DNA from: JADCRZ01 sp041751095
GTDB taxonomy: Bacteria; Bacteroidota; Bacteroidia; Chitinophagales; Chitinophagaceae
Assembly: GCA_041751095.1 (NCBI GenBank)
Contig: JBGSYC010000289.1
Coordinates: 1 to 64,000 of the forward strand
Reading direction: 5' to 3'
DNA length: 64,000 nucleotides
The position numbers and the translations under genes are program-made. Positions 46,020 through 55,544 of this stretch are shown in pieces. A model generated the notes under the pieces. It saw only the letters and a program-made list of their open reading frames with translations, made no database searches and was not told where the DNA came from. Each line of letters begins with the position of its first letter. Position 1 is the first letter of the stretch.

Positions 46020-49000
46020 TTAAAATGTGAATTTAAGGTTAGCTCCGATGGTTCTTGTCGTGGGGTATGCGCCACTTTGATAACCCTGCGCATTACCGGA
46101 ACTCAGATTCTCCTCAGGATCGGCATACGGCAGATTCTTATGGATGATCCACAGATTTCTGCCAATTACTGAAAGGCTAATTCCCTTGAAGGGTGCCAAC
46201 CGCCCGGCGATACTTTGAGGCAGGGCATATGTGAGAACCAACTCCCTTAATTTAACATAGCTGGCATCGTATACGAATGCAGCAGCAGGATTACGCGCAT
46301 AACCGAAAATTCCATAATCGTTCCTTACTCTTTTTGTATTAGGCTTCCCATCTGCAGTTACGCCCGGCATAATAATGCCGCCACCCTCGGCAAGTGAATT
46401 CCTGGAAGGGTTACCAAGGTCGTTCCTGATTACGGATTCGGGATAAACTCCCGTTGCCATACCGTAATACATATCAAGAGAGAAAATATCTCCTCCCTTA
46501 CGGACGTCAATCAGAAACCCGAGTGATATATTCTTGTATTTAAATGTGTTGTAAACTCCTCCGATCCAATCAGGGTTTATATTGCCGAGAACATTATTTG
46601 TTGTTGTTGTTTGAACATAATACCCGTTTTCCCCCACCAGTTTTTCCCCGTTTTCATGCCTCACCCAGGTTTTGCCCTGTATTGTTCCATAAGGCTGGCC
46701 TACCGTTGCATTAACAGAAACCCCTCCCTGAAACTCACCTGAACCAATCAGCAAATTTTTGCTGTTGTCAAACAAAGACAGCACTTCATTCCGGTTCCTT
46801 GTCCAGTTTATACTCATATTCCACAAAAAATCCCTTGTTTTAACAGGGGTTATAAACATAGATAGCTCCACTCCCCTGTTTTGGATCACCCCTGCATTTA
46901 CAAATTTGAAACTATACCCGGTAGAAGCCGAAACGCTTACAGGGATGATCTGGTCAACACTTTTTGTTGAATAATAACTAACGTCAAATCCTATTCTGTT
47001 GTTCAGGAACGCCACCTCGAGGCCGACCTCCTTGCTTTTTGTTCTCTCCTCTTTCAGTTCAGGATTATTTTTGGTGTTTGGAAGGGAAAATAACTGCGCC
47101 GAGGCAAAGGGAGTCGGCTTATCGTAAATATCTGCAAGACTTGCAAAGGGGGCACCATTACCGACTTCCGCATAATTTGCCCTTAATTTACCGGACGACA
47201 GCCAGGCAGTTCCGGCGAGTAACTTCGAAAAGAGGAAGCTCGCTGATACAGAGGGATAAAAATAGGAATTCTTATCTACCGGCAATGTTGAAGAACGGTC
47301 TATCCGGCCTGTTCCTTCCAATGTAAGAAATTCTTTGTACCCGAGCGTAATGCCACCAAAGTATCCATCAGTTGCAATTTGATCGGCATTCTCATCCGGC
47401 GCCTTAATTGGATTTAATGAATTAGACAAAGAATATAAATTCGGAACTACCAGCCCGCCGTTGGTGGCAGCATAAAGAGCATTAATGGTTGTTCGCCTTA
47501 TATTGATACCCGCAAGTGCTTTAATATTAAAATCCGTTGTTATGTTCTTATTGAAATTCGCCAAGAGGTCATAATTATATTCTCGGAAAGTTCTGTTAAA
47601 GCGGCCATAGAAGGATGGGTCATGGCTGCCTACCGCTACCCTTTCTTCCTGCTGTTCGTCATACGAATCAAGTGAAACCCGGCCAAGTATATTTAACCAG
47701 TCTACCGGGTTATATGTCAATGAAGCGTTCCCAAAGTACCTGTAACGATTGTCGTTCTGGTAATTTTCATAACGGTTCCAGTAAGGATTGTCTGTATAAA
47801 TAGGGAACAGGCCTGATTCTTTGTCCGGCTCTGCCCAATTCCAGGTCATATTCTGCCTGCTTCTGAAGTAGGCATCTTTCTGTTCTCTGAAATCGACGTT
47901 AGCCTGGTTCCATTGCCTGAACGACTGGTTCACATTCCAGTCGTCGTACCCTGTACCGTACCGTCCCCTTCCCTGAACCCGTGAAAAATTTATTGTAGCT
48001 GCAGCTATTAATTTTTCTGTGAGATTGTAAGATGACCCGAAGTTTAAGATATTTTTTGTGAGTTTGCTATTCGGCATAATTCCTTTCTCTTCATTTCTGG
48101 TATACCCTAACTTGAAGTTGCCCTTATCAGAACCGCCGTCAAGCACAACGCTGTTTATGGTTGAAAAGGCGGTTTCAAAGAAGCTTGTGGGATCATTCGC
48201 GGCGGCAACCCAAGGGCGTGCCTTTTGAAAGTTGGGAGAAGTCCGGTCAAATGCGTCCCACTGGTAAACCATAACGTTGGGGTCAAACTTTGCACCGTAT
48301 GAAGCATCTTCAGTTGTAGGTGTAACACGATCTTTTACACCATCGCCGTTAACGTCAAAATAAAAGAAAGCACCATCGGGTGATCCATATCCGGCCGTTG
48401 CATAGCCGGCGCCATATTCTTTTTGATATTTCGCATAAGTGGTCTTATCGATCTTCCCTACAGTAACCCCCGAATTAACAGTAACTCCGAGGCCTCTTTT
48501 TCCTTTCTTGGTAGTAATCATTACCACACCATTTGCAGCCCGTGAACCATAGAGGGCAGTTGCTGCAGCCCCTTTCAGAACCGTAACTGATTCTATGTCG
48601 TCGGGATTAATATCCGCTGCCGCATTACCATAGTCAAATCCCCCTCTTCCTCTTTGCTGATCACGAAGCGGATCAGAGCTACCACTGCTATTTGTATTGG
48701 AGTTGTCGATGGGAACTCCATCTACTACGAACATTGCCTGATTATTTTTAGTAAGGGATTTTGTTCCTCTGATCACAATATTGGTAGAAGCACCCATTGC
48801 ATTACCCTGCCTGATTTCCACTCCGGATACTTTACCCGACATCGAACTGATAAAATTACCACTCCGGGATTGGCTTACTTCTTCTCCACTGATCTGTTGG
48901 GCAGCATAAGGCAACTGGTTTTTGTTCCGTCTGATGCCTAACGCAGTTACCACCACTTCACTGATAACCTGTGCGGAGTTACCCAGTTGAATATTATAGT

Positions 49001-49280
49001 TGTTTGATCCGGAGGTTACGGCAACTTCTTTTGCTGCAAATCCTGCAGAGCTGATTACCAAAACTTTTCCCGTACCGACATCGATCCTGAAAAATCCATT
49101 CACATCGGCGGAGGTACCGCCGGTTGCAACCCCGCTTACCGGGTCTCTGACAGCCACGGAAGCAAATGGCACGGGCTTCCCGGATTCGTCTTTAACCTGT
49201 CCGGTTACCATTCGCGATTGTGCATAAGACATTACCGAACATAGTAATGCCATGTGAAGGAGAATAAAAAATTTTCTCAT
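46020..49280 (-). CDS. SusC/RagA TonB-linked outer-membrane transporter (locus 2)
   Basis: 1086 aa. A signal peptide is followed by a carboxypeptidase-regulatory-like domain (GQVKDESGKPVPFASVAVRD, residues about 27-100), the TonB-box region and plug (VVVTALGIRRNKNQLPYAAQ; VDGVPIDNSNTN; DIESVTVLKGAAATALYGSR) and a 22-strand barrel ending with Phe (GANLKFTF). It imports the SusD-bound ligand using TonB. The gene is the first of a two-gene operon with about 500 bp of non-coding sequence upstream. Confidence 0.95.
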   Translation of the reverse strand: MRKFFILLHMALLCSVMSYAQSRMVTGQVKDESGKPVPFASVAVRDPVSGVATGGTSADVNGFFRIDVGTGKVLVISSAGFAAKEVAVTSGSNNYNIQLGNSAQVISEVVVTALGIRRNKNQLPYAAQQISGEEVSQSRSGNFISSMSGKVSGVEIRQGNAMGASTNIVIRGTKSLTKNNQAMFVVDGVPIDNSNTNSSGSSDPLRDQQRGRGGFDYGNAAADINPDDIESVTVLKGAAATALYGSRAANGVVMITTKKGKRGLGVTVNSGVTVGKIDKTTYAKYQKEYGAGYATAGYGSPDGAFFYFDVNGDGVKDRVTPTTEDASYGAKFDPNVMVYQWDAFDRTSPNFQKARPWVAAANDPTSFFETAFSTINSVVLDGGSDKGNFKLGYTRNEEKGIMPNSKLTKNILNFGSSYNLTEKLIAAATINFSRVQGRGRYGTGYDDWNVNQSFRQWNQANVDFREQKDAYFRSRQNMTWNWAEPDKESGLFPIYTDNPYWNRYENYQNDNRYRYFGNASLTYNPVDWLNILGRVSLDSYDEQQEERVAVGSHDPSFYGRFNRTFREYNYDLLANFNKNITTDFNIKALAGINIRRTTINALYAATNGGLVVPNLYSLSNSLNPIKAPDENADQIATDGYFGGITLGYKEFLTLEGTGRIDRSSTLPVDKNSYFYPSVSASFLFSKLLAGTAWLSSGKLRANYAEVGNGAPFASLADIYDKPTPFASAQLFSLPNTKNNPELKEERTKSKEVGLEVAFLNNRIGFDVSYYSTKSVDQIIPVSVSASTGYSFKFVNAGVIQNRGVELSMFITPVKTRDFLWNMSINWTRNRNEVLSLFDNSKNLLIGSGEFQGGVSVNATVGQPYGTIQGKTWVRHENGEKLVGENGYYVQTTTTNNVLGNINPDWIGGVYNTFKYKNISLGFLIDVRKGGDIFSLDMYYGMATGVYPESVIRNDLGNPSRNSLAEGGGIIMPGVTADGKPNTKRVRNDYGIFGYARNPAAAFVYDASYVKLRELVLTYALPQSIAGRLAPFKGISLSVIGRNLWIIHKNLPYADPEENLSSGNAQGYQSGAYPTTRTIGANLKFTF

Positions 49281-49782
49281 TTTGCGCTAATTTAGTGAAC
49301 GTTAATTTTTAATGATAGTAATTCAGAAGGCACGCTCTCGTTTCTCTGAAATAAGTGAAGTCGTTGAATAGAATGATCATAACCAGTATTCAGGGAATAG
49401 AATGGAGATGATGACTCTTTAAAAATATATTGCAAACTTTAGACCATGCCCCTTTAATATTATCATGCCATGAACGGAATATTAATTTAATGTGAATCTT
49501 ACAGACTTTACTCCCGTAACCATGTAGAAATACCTTCAACATGAAAACAAAAGATTCACATAAAAATCCGGCTGGCAATTGATTGATTGTTCTTACTCCT
49601 GTGAAGAATACAGGATGCTAACTTTTGATTGGTTCCAATACTTTGAATAAATTCAAACAGGTATTATAAAAATATAATTTTTTATTAACACTAAAAACCT
49701 TGATTTGTTTTGAATGCACTTATACCTAGATATCATTGAATATAAAATAAATGCAATCAAAACTTTAACTCATAGCGGTAAC
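49281..49782. other. Intergenic region between the two Sus loci
   Basis: About 500 bp, AT-rich, without a convincing gene. It must hold the promoter of the second susC, but no clean TTTG/TAnnTTTG pair was seen. No terminator with a clear T-run was found after the DUF1735 gene, so readthrough from locus 1 into locus 2 cannot be excluded. Confidence 0.4.
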
Positions 49783-50733
49783 TTACCGCGGTCCGATATA
49801 ATTCCACGTTTCGTCAAATCTGGTTCTTACAGTAGTCCCCGGCTGAAGTAAATTATATTTGATTTTGATCGTTCTGGTGGCAGGATCGTAGGCATTCACA
49901 CCAGTAGGATCCAACGCCGCAGAACGTCCATTTGGAGCAGGCTGGCCATAGTAATTTACTATATTTGTAATTTTGTTGGTGGCAGGATCAAAGTTTACAA
50001 TCAGGCCAAAACTACCGTATTGCGAAGCTGCACCTCCACTGGAAATAATGTGAGTGGGTGTTCCTGTATAATCTTTATCCACAACCGTCACTGAATTCGC
50101 GCCATTCGTCACGAGTTCCCAATTTAAAGGGTATAAACCAGTGATTGTTGGAACTACCAGATCAATAAGCGAGCCTGTTACCTTATACAGGCCGTCATAC
50201 CGGTTCTTAACCCCAATTATAACTACCTGGCTCTTAAAATTTCCGCTTAGGATATACCCCGGATTTGAAACGCTTACCAGACTTACGCCGAGTGCATATT
50301 CCCCCGCTGCTATATCTGACGGTTTAGCAGTAAATTTAAGATATCCCTCTTGCGACCCATTTGGAATAGTTACAACGAGATTATCAATTTTATAGATATT
50401 TGAAGCGGGTGCCACATATTTTGTATTGTTTTTGGCATTATAAGCCGTAACCAGAGCAGGATCAAGCCTAACTGTAACCTGAACATCCTCGGTGACAGGC
50501 TGCTCTGCAGCAACTCGTACCGTAACCAGGTTAATGGAAGTATCCCTTGTACTGAAATCGAGACTTGCAGCATAAGATCCGGAAACCGGCCCTCCGATTT
50601 CAACTATTTTCGAATTCTTATTAATTTCAAACCCCGCTCTGCCTTCATCAGCATATTTGTCCTTGAGACAGGCTCCCAAAAAGAGGCACCATAAAAGAAC
50701 AGGAATTGTGAACGATGATTTTATTTTTCGCAT
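49783..50733 (-). CDS. DUF1735-domain surface lipoprotein (Sus locus 1)
   Basis: 316 aa. A signal sequence leads to a lipobox Cys22 (FLGACLKD). Residues about 45-175 match DUF1735/BT_3987-like (VRVAAEQPVTEDVQVTVRLD; NTKYVAPASNIYKI; FTAKPSDIAAGEYALGVSLV), and the C-terminal half is a beta-rich binding module. Such SusE/F-position proteins bind ligand at the surface and supplement SusD. It is 21 nt after susD in the same operon. Ligand unknown. Confidence 0.88.
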   Translation of the reverse strand: MRKIKSSFTIPVLLWCLFLGACLKDKYADEGRAGFEINKNSKIVEIGGPVSGSYAASLDFSTRDTSINLVTVRVAAEQPVTEDVQVTVRLDPALVTAYNAKNNTKYVAPASNIYKIDNLVVTIPNGSQEGYLKFTAKPSDIAAGEYALGVSLVSVSNPGYILSGNFKSQVVIIGVKNRYDGLYKVTGSLIDLVVPTITGLYPLNWELVTNGANSVTVVDKDYTGTPTHIISSGGAASQYGSFGLIVNFDPATNKITNIVNYYGQPAPNGRSAALDPTGVNAYDPATRTIKIKYNLLQPGTTVRTRFDETWNYIGPR

Positions 50734-50754
50734 AAAAAATTTTTAAGAATTAAA

Positions 50755-52266
50755 TTATTTATCCCAGAAAATGAAGGATGTAAACTGATTGATGGAACCT
50801 TCCGCCTGAACATTCTCAGCATTCACCGCAAACTCATCTGTAGGATACAAAAGCCTGACAGGTAACGTATTTGAAACTTTAGCAGGATTAACCGATATAG
50901 CTATATTTGTTGGCACACCTAATCTTCTGTAATCACTCCATGCCTCCAACGGATTTATTCCAGTTAATGAAATATATTTCTGAAATACTATAAACCTAAC
51001 CCTGCTGTCCATGGTAGTGCCTGCATTTGCCCAATTTGCATTAGCTACGGTGGTTAGATAAGTAGCGGCCGCAGTTGCTGCACTTGGCACACCCAGCCAA
51101 ACAAAAGATTCCCTTACTGCATTTTCATAAGCAGTCCTTGCATCGCCGGACAACCATCCCCTTGCAACCGCTTCGGCATGTAAAAACATACTTTCTACGG
51201 ATGTGACAATCCATTGCGACTGGTCAAATTTGTTAGTGAGGCCAGGGCCGATATTAGAAGTTCTTGTTCCGTCAAACGCCACATCCGGTGGAGCACCATA
51301 AGTTGTTCCTATGAATGGATTCGATGCATTTGCCGGATTGGTTGCGGGACGAAAAAAACGCGAAAGCCGGGGGTCACTATTGCTTTTTAAAATACCAAGG
51401 ATATAGTTGTTGGCGCGAAAATATTCGTTGGCAACATTTCCATTTACAGCAAAGCCATAGGTGTTAAAAAAAGGATTTTGCTTTCCTTCATTTTGAAGGT
51501 AGCCAGGATTTACGCTGGCGCTTTCACCTGATTGTAAAACTCCTCCATTAGCCGCAATTTTTGCCAATTCGGCGTTTGGCGCCAATCCGGGAACCTGAGA
51601 CTGCCTGATTAACAACCTGAGCTTTAGCGTATTGGCTAATTTTATCCAGCGTTGAGTATTCCCCTGGTAAACGATATCAACCGTCCTTTGGTAACTTGTT
51701 GATCCAACTGTTACACCTTTCATTATACCGATAGCAGTGTCTAATCTAACCTGCAGATCTTTATAAATATCCTCAGCTTTGTCGTACTTAGGCGATGGAA
51801 TGTCGGCTTTAAAAGCCTGCGAATAGGGTACATTTCCAAACATATCCACCAGGTTTTGAAACAAGTGAGCCTTCATGATCATCGCAATGGACCGGTAGAA
51901 TGGCTGATTAGAAGCCTGTGCCTTTATCTCAACAGTTTCAAGATCAAAAAGAGTGTTATAAATACCATCCCACTTGGCTTCTCCAAATCCTCCGGTTATG
52001 TTGTATGTAGATTCTTCCGTATTGGGTGAGTATGATCCCGAGGGAGACCAATAGCCCATCCAGTTGCTTAGCCATCCGTAGCCCAGTGCTGTTTGAACAC
52101 CAACATTATGCAGCGCGTTTGGCAGAATTAGCTCCGCAGTGATATTTGATTCTGTGACTGTATTTGGATTCTGGTTGATATCGAAAAACTCCTTCTTACA
52201 ACTCAGCATCGACGCCGAAAATAAAATCATCATTAATACCAGCTTATTAATACACTTCATCTTCAT
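50755..52266 (-). CDS. SusD/RagB-family surface lipoprotein (locus 1)
   Basis: 503 aa. Lipobox Cys23 (ASMLSCKK). SusD features: MFGNVPYSQAFKADIPSPKY, YDKAEDIYKDLQVRLDTAIG, VESMFLHAEAVARGWL and the C-terminal LEAWSDYRRLGVPT. Only 5 nt separate it from the upstream susC. Only about 25-30% similar by eye to the locus-2 SusD, so the two loci probably serve different ligands. Confidence 0.93.
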   Translation of the reverse strand: MKMKCINKLVLMMILFSASMLSCKKEFFDINQNPNTVTESNITAELILPNALHNVGVQTALGYGWLSNWMGYWSPSGSYSPNTEESTYNITGGFGEAKWDGIYNTLFDLETVEIKAQASNQPFYRSIAMIMKAHLFQNLVDMFGNVPYSQAFKADIPSPKYDKAEDIYKDLQVRLDTAIGIMKGVTVGSTSYQRTVDIVYQGNTQRWIKLANTLKLRLLIRQSQVPGLAPNAELAKIAANGGVLQSGESASVNPGYLQNEGKQNPFFNTYGFAVNGNVANEYFRANNYILGILKSNSDPRLSRFFRPATNPANASNPFIGTTYGAPPDVAFDGTRTSNIGPGLTNKFDQSQWIVTSVESMFLHAEAVARGWLSGDARTAYENAVRESFVWLGVPSAATAAATYLTTVANANWANAGTTMDSRVRFIVFQKYISLTGINPLEAWSDYRRLGVPTNIAISVNPAKVSNTLPVRLLYPTDEFAVNAENVQAEGSINQFTSFIFWDK

Positions 52267-52271
52267 AAAAT

Positions 52272-55200
52272 TTAAAAAGTTAATACGATTGTTCCGCCGA
52301 ACAGCCTCGATGGCGGTGACGAAAATACGCTGTTGATACCGTAAGTATTTCCTGTGGTGCTGTAATTGAACTCAGGGTCTGTCCACTGATTTGATTTAGG
52401 AAGGAAAACAAATAAATTTCTTGCTACCGCCCCTATTGTTACTCTCTTTATAACCTTTCCATTCCCAATCCAAGCCATCGGCAAGTTGTAAGTAATAGCC
52501 AATTCCCTTAGTTTCCACGAAGCGGCGCTGCTAAAATAGTTCGTGGCAACACCACTGTTTAACGCACCGGAAGTATAAAAATTAACTCCCGCGCTTGCCA
52601 CCTGGATATTTTCGTTTGGAACATATTTTGATCCATCGTAATACACTGAATTAGGGAATACAAATCTCTTGCGTCCAAACCGGGCGCTTCTTTCAGAGAT
52701 ACCCGTGAAATCCATATCAGAGCCAATCCCGTGATAAGCGTTGTGCCCGCCTCTGTAGTCCCAGGTCATAGATACAGTCAACCCCTTCCATGAATAAGAT
52801 GGATTTAATCCAACGATCCATAAAGGCAATGAGCGACCCATTGTCACCAGGCTGTCGCTTAAGCTGGGATTACCGGAAACCGCATCAACAATTACCCTGC
52901 CCTGCGGATCCCTATCGTAATCACTTAATTTAAATACAAAAGCCGGCATACCGACAATTGCATAGTTAAAGGCGTCGGGAGAACTGGCTGCTCTTTGCGT
53001 AAAATTAGAAGTGCCTCCAATAACAAGCTCATTAATACCAGGAAACAAAGATTTAATCTTGTTATCATTATAGGTTGCATTCACACTAAAATCAAAACTG
53101 CCATTACCTAATTTAACTAAAGGAGTAAGCCTCAAATCAAGTTCAACCCCTGAGTTTACAAAGTCTGCGGTATTCGCCAGCCTGTTCGGGTACCCTGTAG
53201 CTGATGATTGTTGTACCTGAAGAATCTGGTTCGTATTGTTCTGATTAAAATAAGTAGCTTCCAGGTTGATCCTGTTATTCAGAAAACCCAATTCGATCCC
53301 TGCTTCTTTTGAGTTAACAAATTCAGGTTGGATGCCCTCATCAGGCTTGATATTGTTTGCAGAAAACCCTCCTAAACCGCCATAAGGAAACCCTCCTGAT
53401 TGCGAGTAGGTAGCTTCAAGTGCATATGTCCCTAAATTTACGTTTGCCGACTTTGAAATAGACCCCCTTAATTTAGCATAGGAAATAAAGGAACTATTCT
53501 TTATAGCTGGAACCGCATCTGATAAAACGAGAGCTGCATTCACCCCCGGGTAGAAATAAGAATTGTTGTTGACATCAAGCCGGCTATCCCAGTCATTGGC
53601 TCCTACAAATTCAATGTTAGCCCATCCTTTGTAGCTCACGGCAACACTTCCAAAAACGGAAAGCAGCCGGTTTCTAAAGTTGCTTTCCGACGCAACCGGC
53701 TCTCCGGTGCGATTAGACACATTAAATAAATTGGGAACTACGAGATTGTTACCTCCGATATCCATCTGTTTTGTGTTGTTCTGCCTGAAACGCGTTCCAA
53801 GGGTATAAGTCACACCAAAGTCACTGACATCTCTTTTACCGTGTAAAAAGACCTCCTGGGTAATCCTGCTTGATAAGCTCTGGCCATCACCAACGGACCC
53901 TGGCTGATTTCTGAATGCCTGCCCCCTGTGTGACGCAGCAAAATCGGTCACAGTAATAGGGGAATTTGAATTTTTGTAAGTGTTAAAACCTAATGTTGCT
54001 CCAAGCCGATAGGTGGCAGTTAACCAGTCTGCTACACTGTAATTCAGTTCCATGGAGCTCAGGATATCATCTGATCTCCCTCTTGTTCTATGATTATCTA
54101 TAACCCAGTAAGGATTTACAAAGTATTCATTATAATAATTGGAGTAATTTCCAAATTTGCTGTTTTGATCCTTATAAGAGGTAATCGGAACATGCATTGG
54201 CGTATTGAGAATGGTAAAATACACACTTCCGTTGTATGAACTTGCAAACCTTCCTGAATAGGCGGCGTTGTTTACCACATCATAATTACCCTGTATGTAA
54301 TTAACATTGAAACTTGCCCGGAACTTATTATAATCTTTTGATGCATTGAATCTGAATGAAGTCCTTCTGTTCTTATCTTCAGGTGTAATCCCTTTGATAT
54401 CTACGTCCTGAACAGATAAATAAAAATCCTGAGTTGAAAACGACACGTCTGTTTGTAAGGTTAACCCTGTATTAAAAAATTTTTTCTTTTCGTTTTTTAG
54501 AGCCCTGTATGGAACCATTTGAACGCTTCCGTCTTCAAGATGTGGGCCCAGCTCCACGGTCTCCCCATTAAATTCAGGCCCGTATTGCTGATTTTCAAAA
54601 GGAACGTATACGGGATTGCCGAAAGCGTCTTCACCAGATCCGCTTCCAAAACGTGTCTGTATTTTTGGAAGGAAAGACACCCTCGTTAACTGGGTGGTAT
54701 GGCTTACTGCGATAACGGGAGTGCCGCTGGTTCCCCTCCTCGTTCTTACGATAATTACGCCATTTACACCATCAGGACCGTAAAGAGCGGCAGCCGATGC
54801 GCCTTTTAAAATGTTAACATCCTGTACATCATTAGGATTCAACGAAGAAATAAAACCAATGGGAGTTGGAATGCCATCGACAACCAATAATGGCTGGTTA
54901 TTACCAGTTAAGGATCTTATGCCCCGGAGATTTATTTTTGATTGCTCGAAAACACCGCTGTTGACTGTCGTAATATTCAAACCGGATACTTTTCCGGTCA
55001 GTCCATTTTGCACATTCACCGCACGGGCCTGCGTTAATTCCGCGTTCCTGACTCTTGTCGTAGAATAACCTAACTCTTTTGCCTGACGTTGTATCCCTAA
55101 GGCCGTTACCACTACTTCATTCAGTAAAGCCTGACTTTTTAACGAGATAGAAACCGTTGATTCATCGCCAACTGTTACTTGCGAGCCATCGAACCCGGCG

Positions 55201-55418
55201 GCAGTAATTAATAAGGTGCTACCTTTTGGAGCATTAATCGTGAAACTACCATTGGCGTCGGCCGAAACGGCGGCATTGCTGCCTCGTACTTTTATAGTTG
55301 CGAAGGGAACGGGATCACCCTTGTCGTCCCTGATCTGGCCTGAAACGGGAGATGATTGAGACCAGGCCACCGCTGTGCACAGGAGTATTGCAGCAAGTAG
55401 CGATAAAATTTTTCTCAT
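52272..55418 (-). CDS. SusC/RagA TonB-linked outer-membrane transporter (locus 1)
   Basis: 1048 aa. Signal peptide to about residue 20 (AVAWSQ), a carboxypeptidase-regulatory-like domain (GQIRDDKGDPVPFATIKVRG), plug (NEVVVTALGIQRQAKELGYS; VDGIPTPIGFISSLNPNDVQ; VNILKGASAAALYGPDGVNG) and the barrel, with C-terminal GGTIVLTF. First gene of a susC-susD-DUF1735 operon. A TATATTTT element (55444-55451) about 30 nt before the ATG may be the -7 box. Confidence 0.95.
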   Translation of the reverse strand: MRKILSLLAAILLCTAVAWSQSSPVSGQIRDDKGDPVPFATIKVRGSNAAVSADANGSFTINAPKGSTLLITAAGFDGSQVTVGDESTVSISLKSQALLNEVVVTALGIQRQAKELGYSTTRVRNAELTQARAVNVQNGLTGKVSGLNITTVNSGVFEQSKINLRGIRSLTGNNQPLLVVDGIPTPIGFISSLNPNDVQDVNILKGASAAALYGPDGVNGVIIVRTRRGTSGTPVIAVSHTTQLTRVSFLPKIQTRFGSGSGEDAFGNPVYVPFENQQYGPEFNGETVELGPHLEDGSVQMVPYRALKNEKKKFFNTGLTLQTDVSFSTQDFYLSVQDVDIKGITPEDKNRRTSFRFNASKDYNKFRASFNVNYIQGNYDVVNNAAYSGRFASSYNGSVYFTILNTPMHVPITSYKDQNSKFGNYSNYYNEYFVNPYWVIDNHRTRGRSDDILSSMELNYSVADWLTATYRLGATLGFNTYKNSNSPITVTDFAASHRGQAFRNQPGSVGDGQSLSSRITQEVFLHGKRDVSDFGVTYTLGTRFRQNNTKQMDIGGNNLVVPNLFNVSNRTGEPVASESNFRNRLLSVFGSVAVSYKGWANIEFVGANDWDSRLDVNNNSYFYPGVNAALVLSDAVPAIKNSSFISYAKLRGSISKSANVNLGTYALEATYSQSGGFPYGGLGGFSANNIKPDEGIQPEFVNSKEAGIELGFLNNRINLEATYFNQNNTNQILQVQQSSATGYPNRLANTADFVNSGVELDLRLTPLVKLGNGSFDFSVNATYNDNKIKSLFPGINELVIGGTSNFTQRAASSPDAFNYAIVGMPAFVFKLSDYDRDPQGRVIVDAVSGNPSLSDSLVTMGRSLPLWIVGLNPSYSWKGLTVSMTWDYRGGHNAYHGIGSDMDFTGISERSARFGRKRFVFPNSVYYDGSKYVPNENIQVASAGVNFYTSGALNSGVATNYFSSAASWKLRELAITYNLPMAWIGNGKVIKRVTIGAVARNLFVFLPKSNQWTDPEFNYSTTGNTYGINSVFSSPPSRLFGGTIVLTF

Positions 55419-55443
55419 GTGTTAATATTTGAATTTATACCCG

Positions 55444-55451
55444 AAAATATA
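55444..55451 (-). promoter_or_regulatory. Possible -7 element for Sus locus 1
   Basis: TATATTTT on the minus strand agrees with TAnnTTTG except at the last base. A T-rich -33 region lies about 18 nt upstream. Confidence 0.35.
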
Positions 55452-55544
55452 GCAAACCGGCCTAACAATAAAAATCTGTTAATTTATATAAACGGAGCTT
55501 TGATAACAGACATTTGATCTTTTAGAAATGCTGCACCAACCAAT

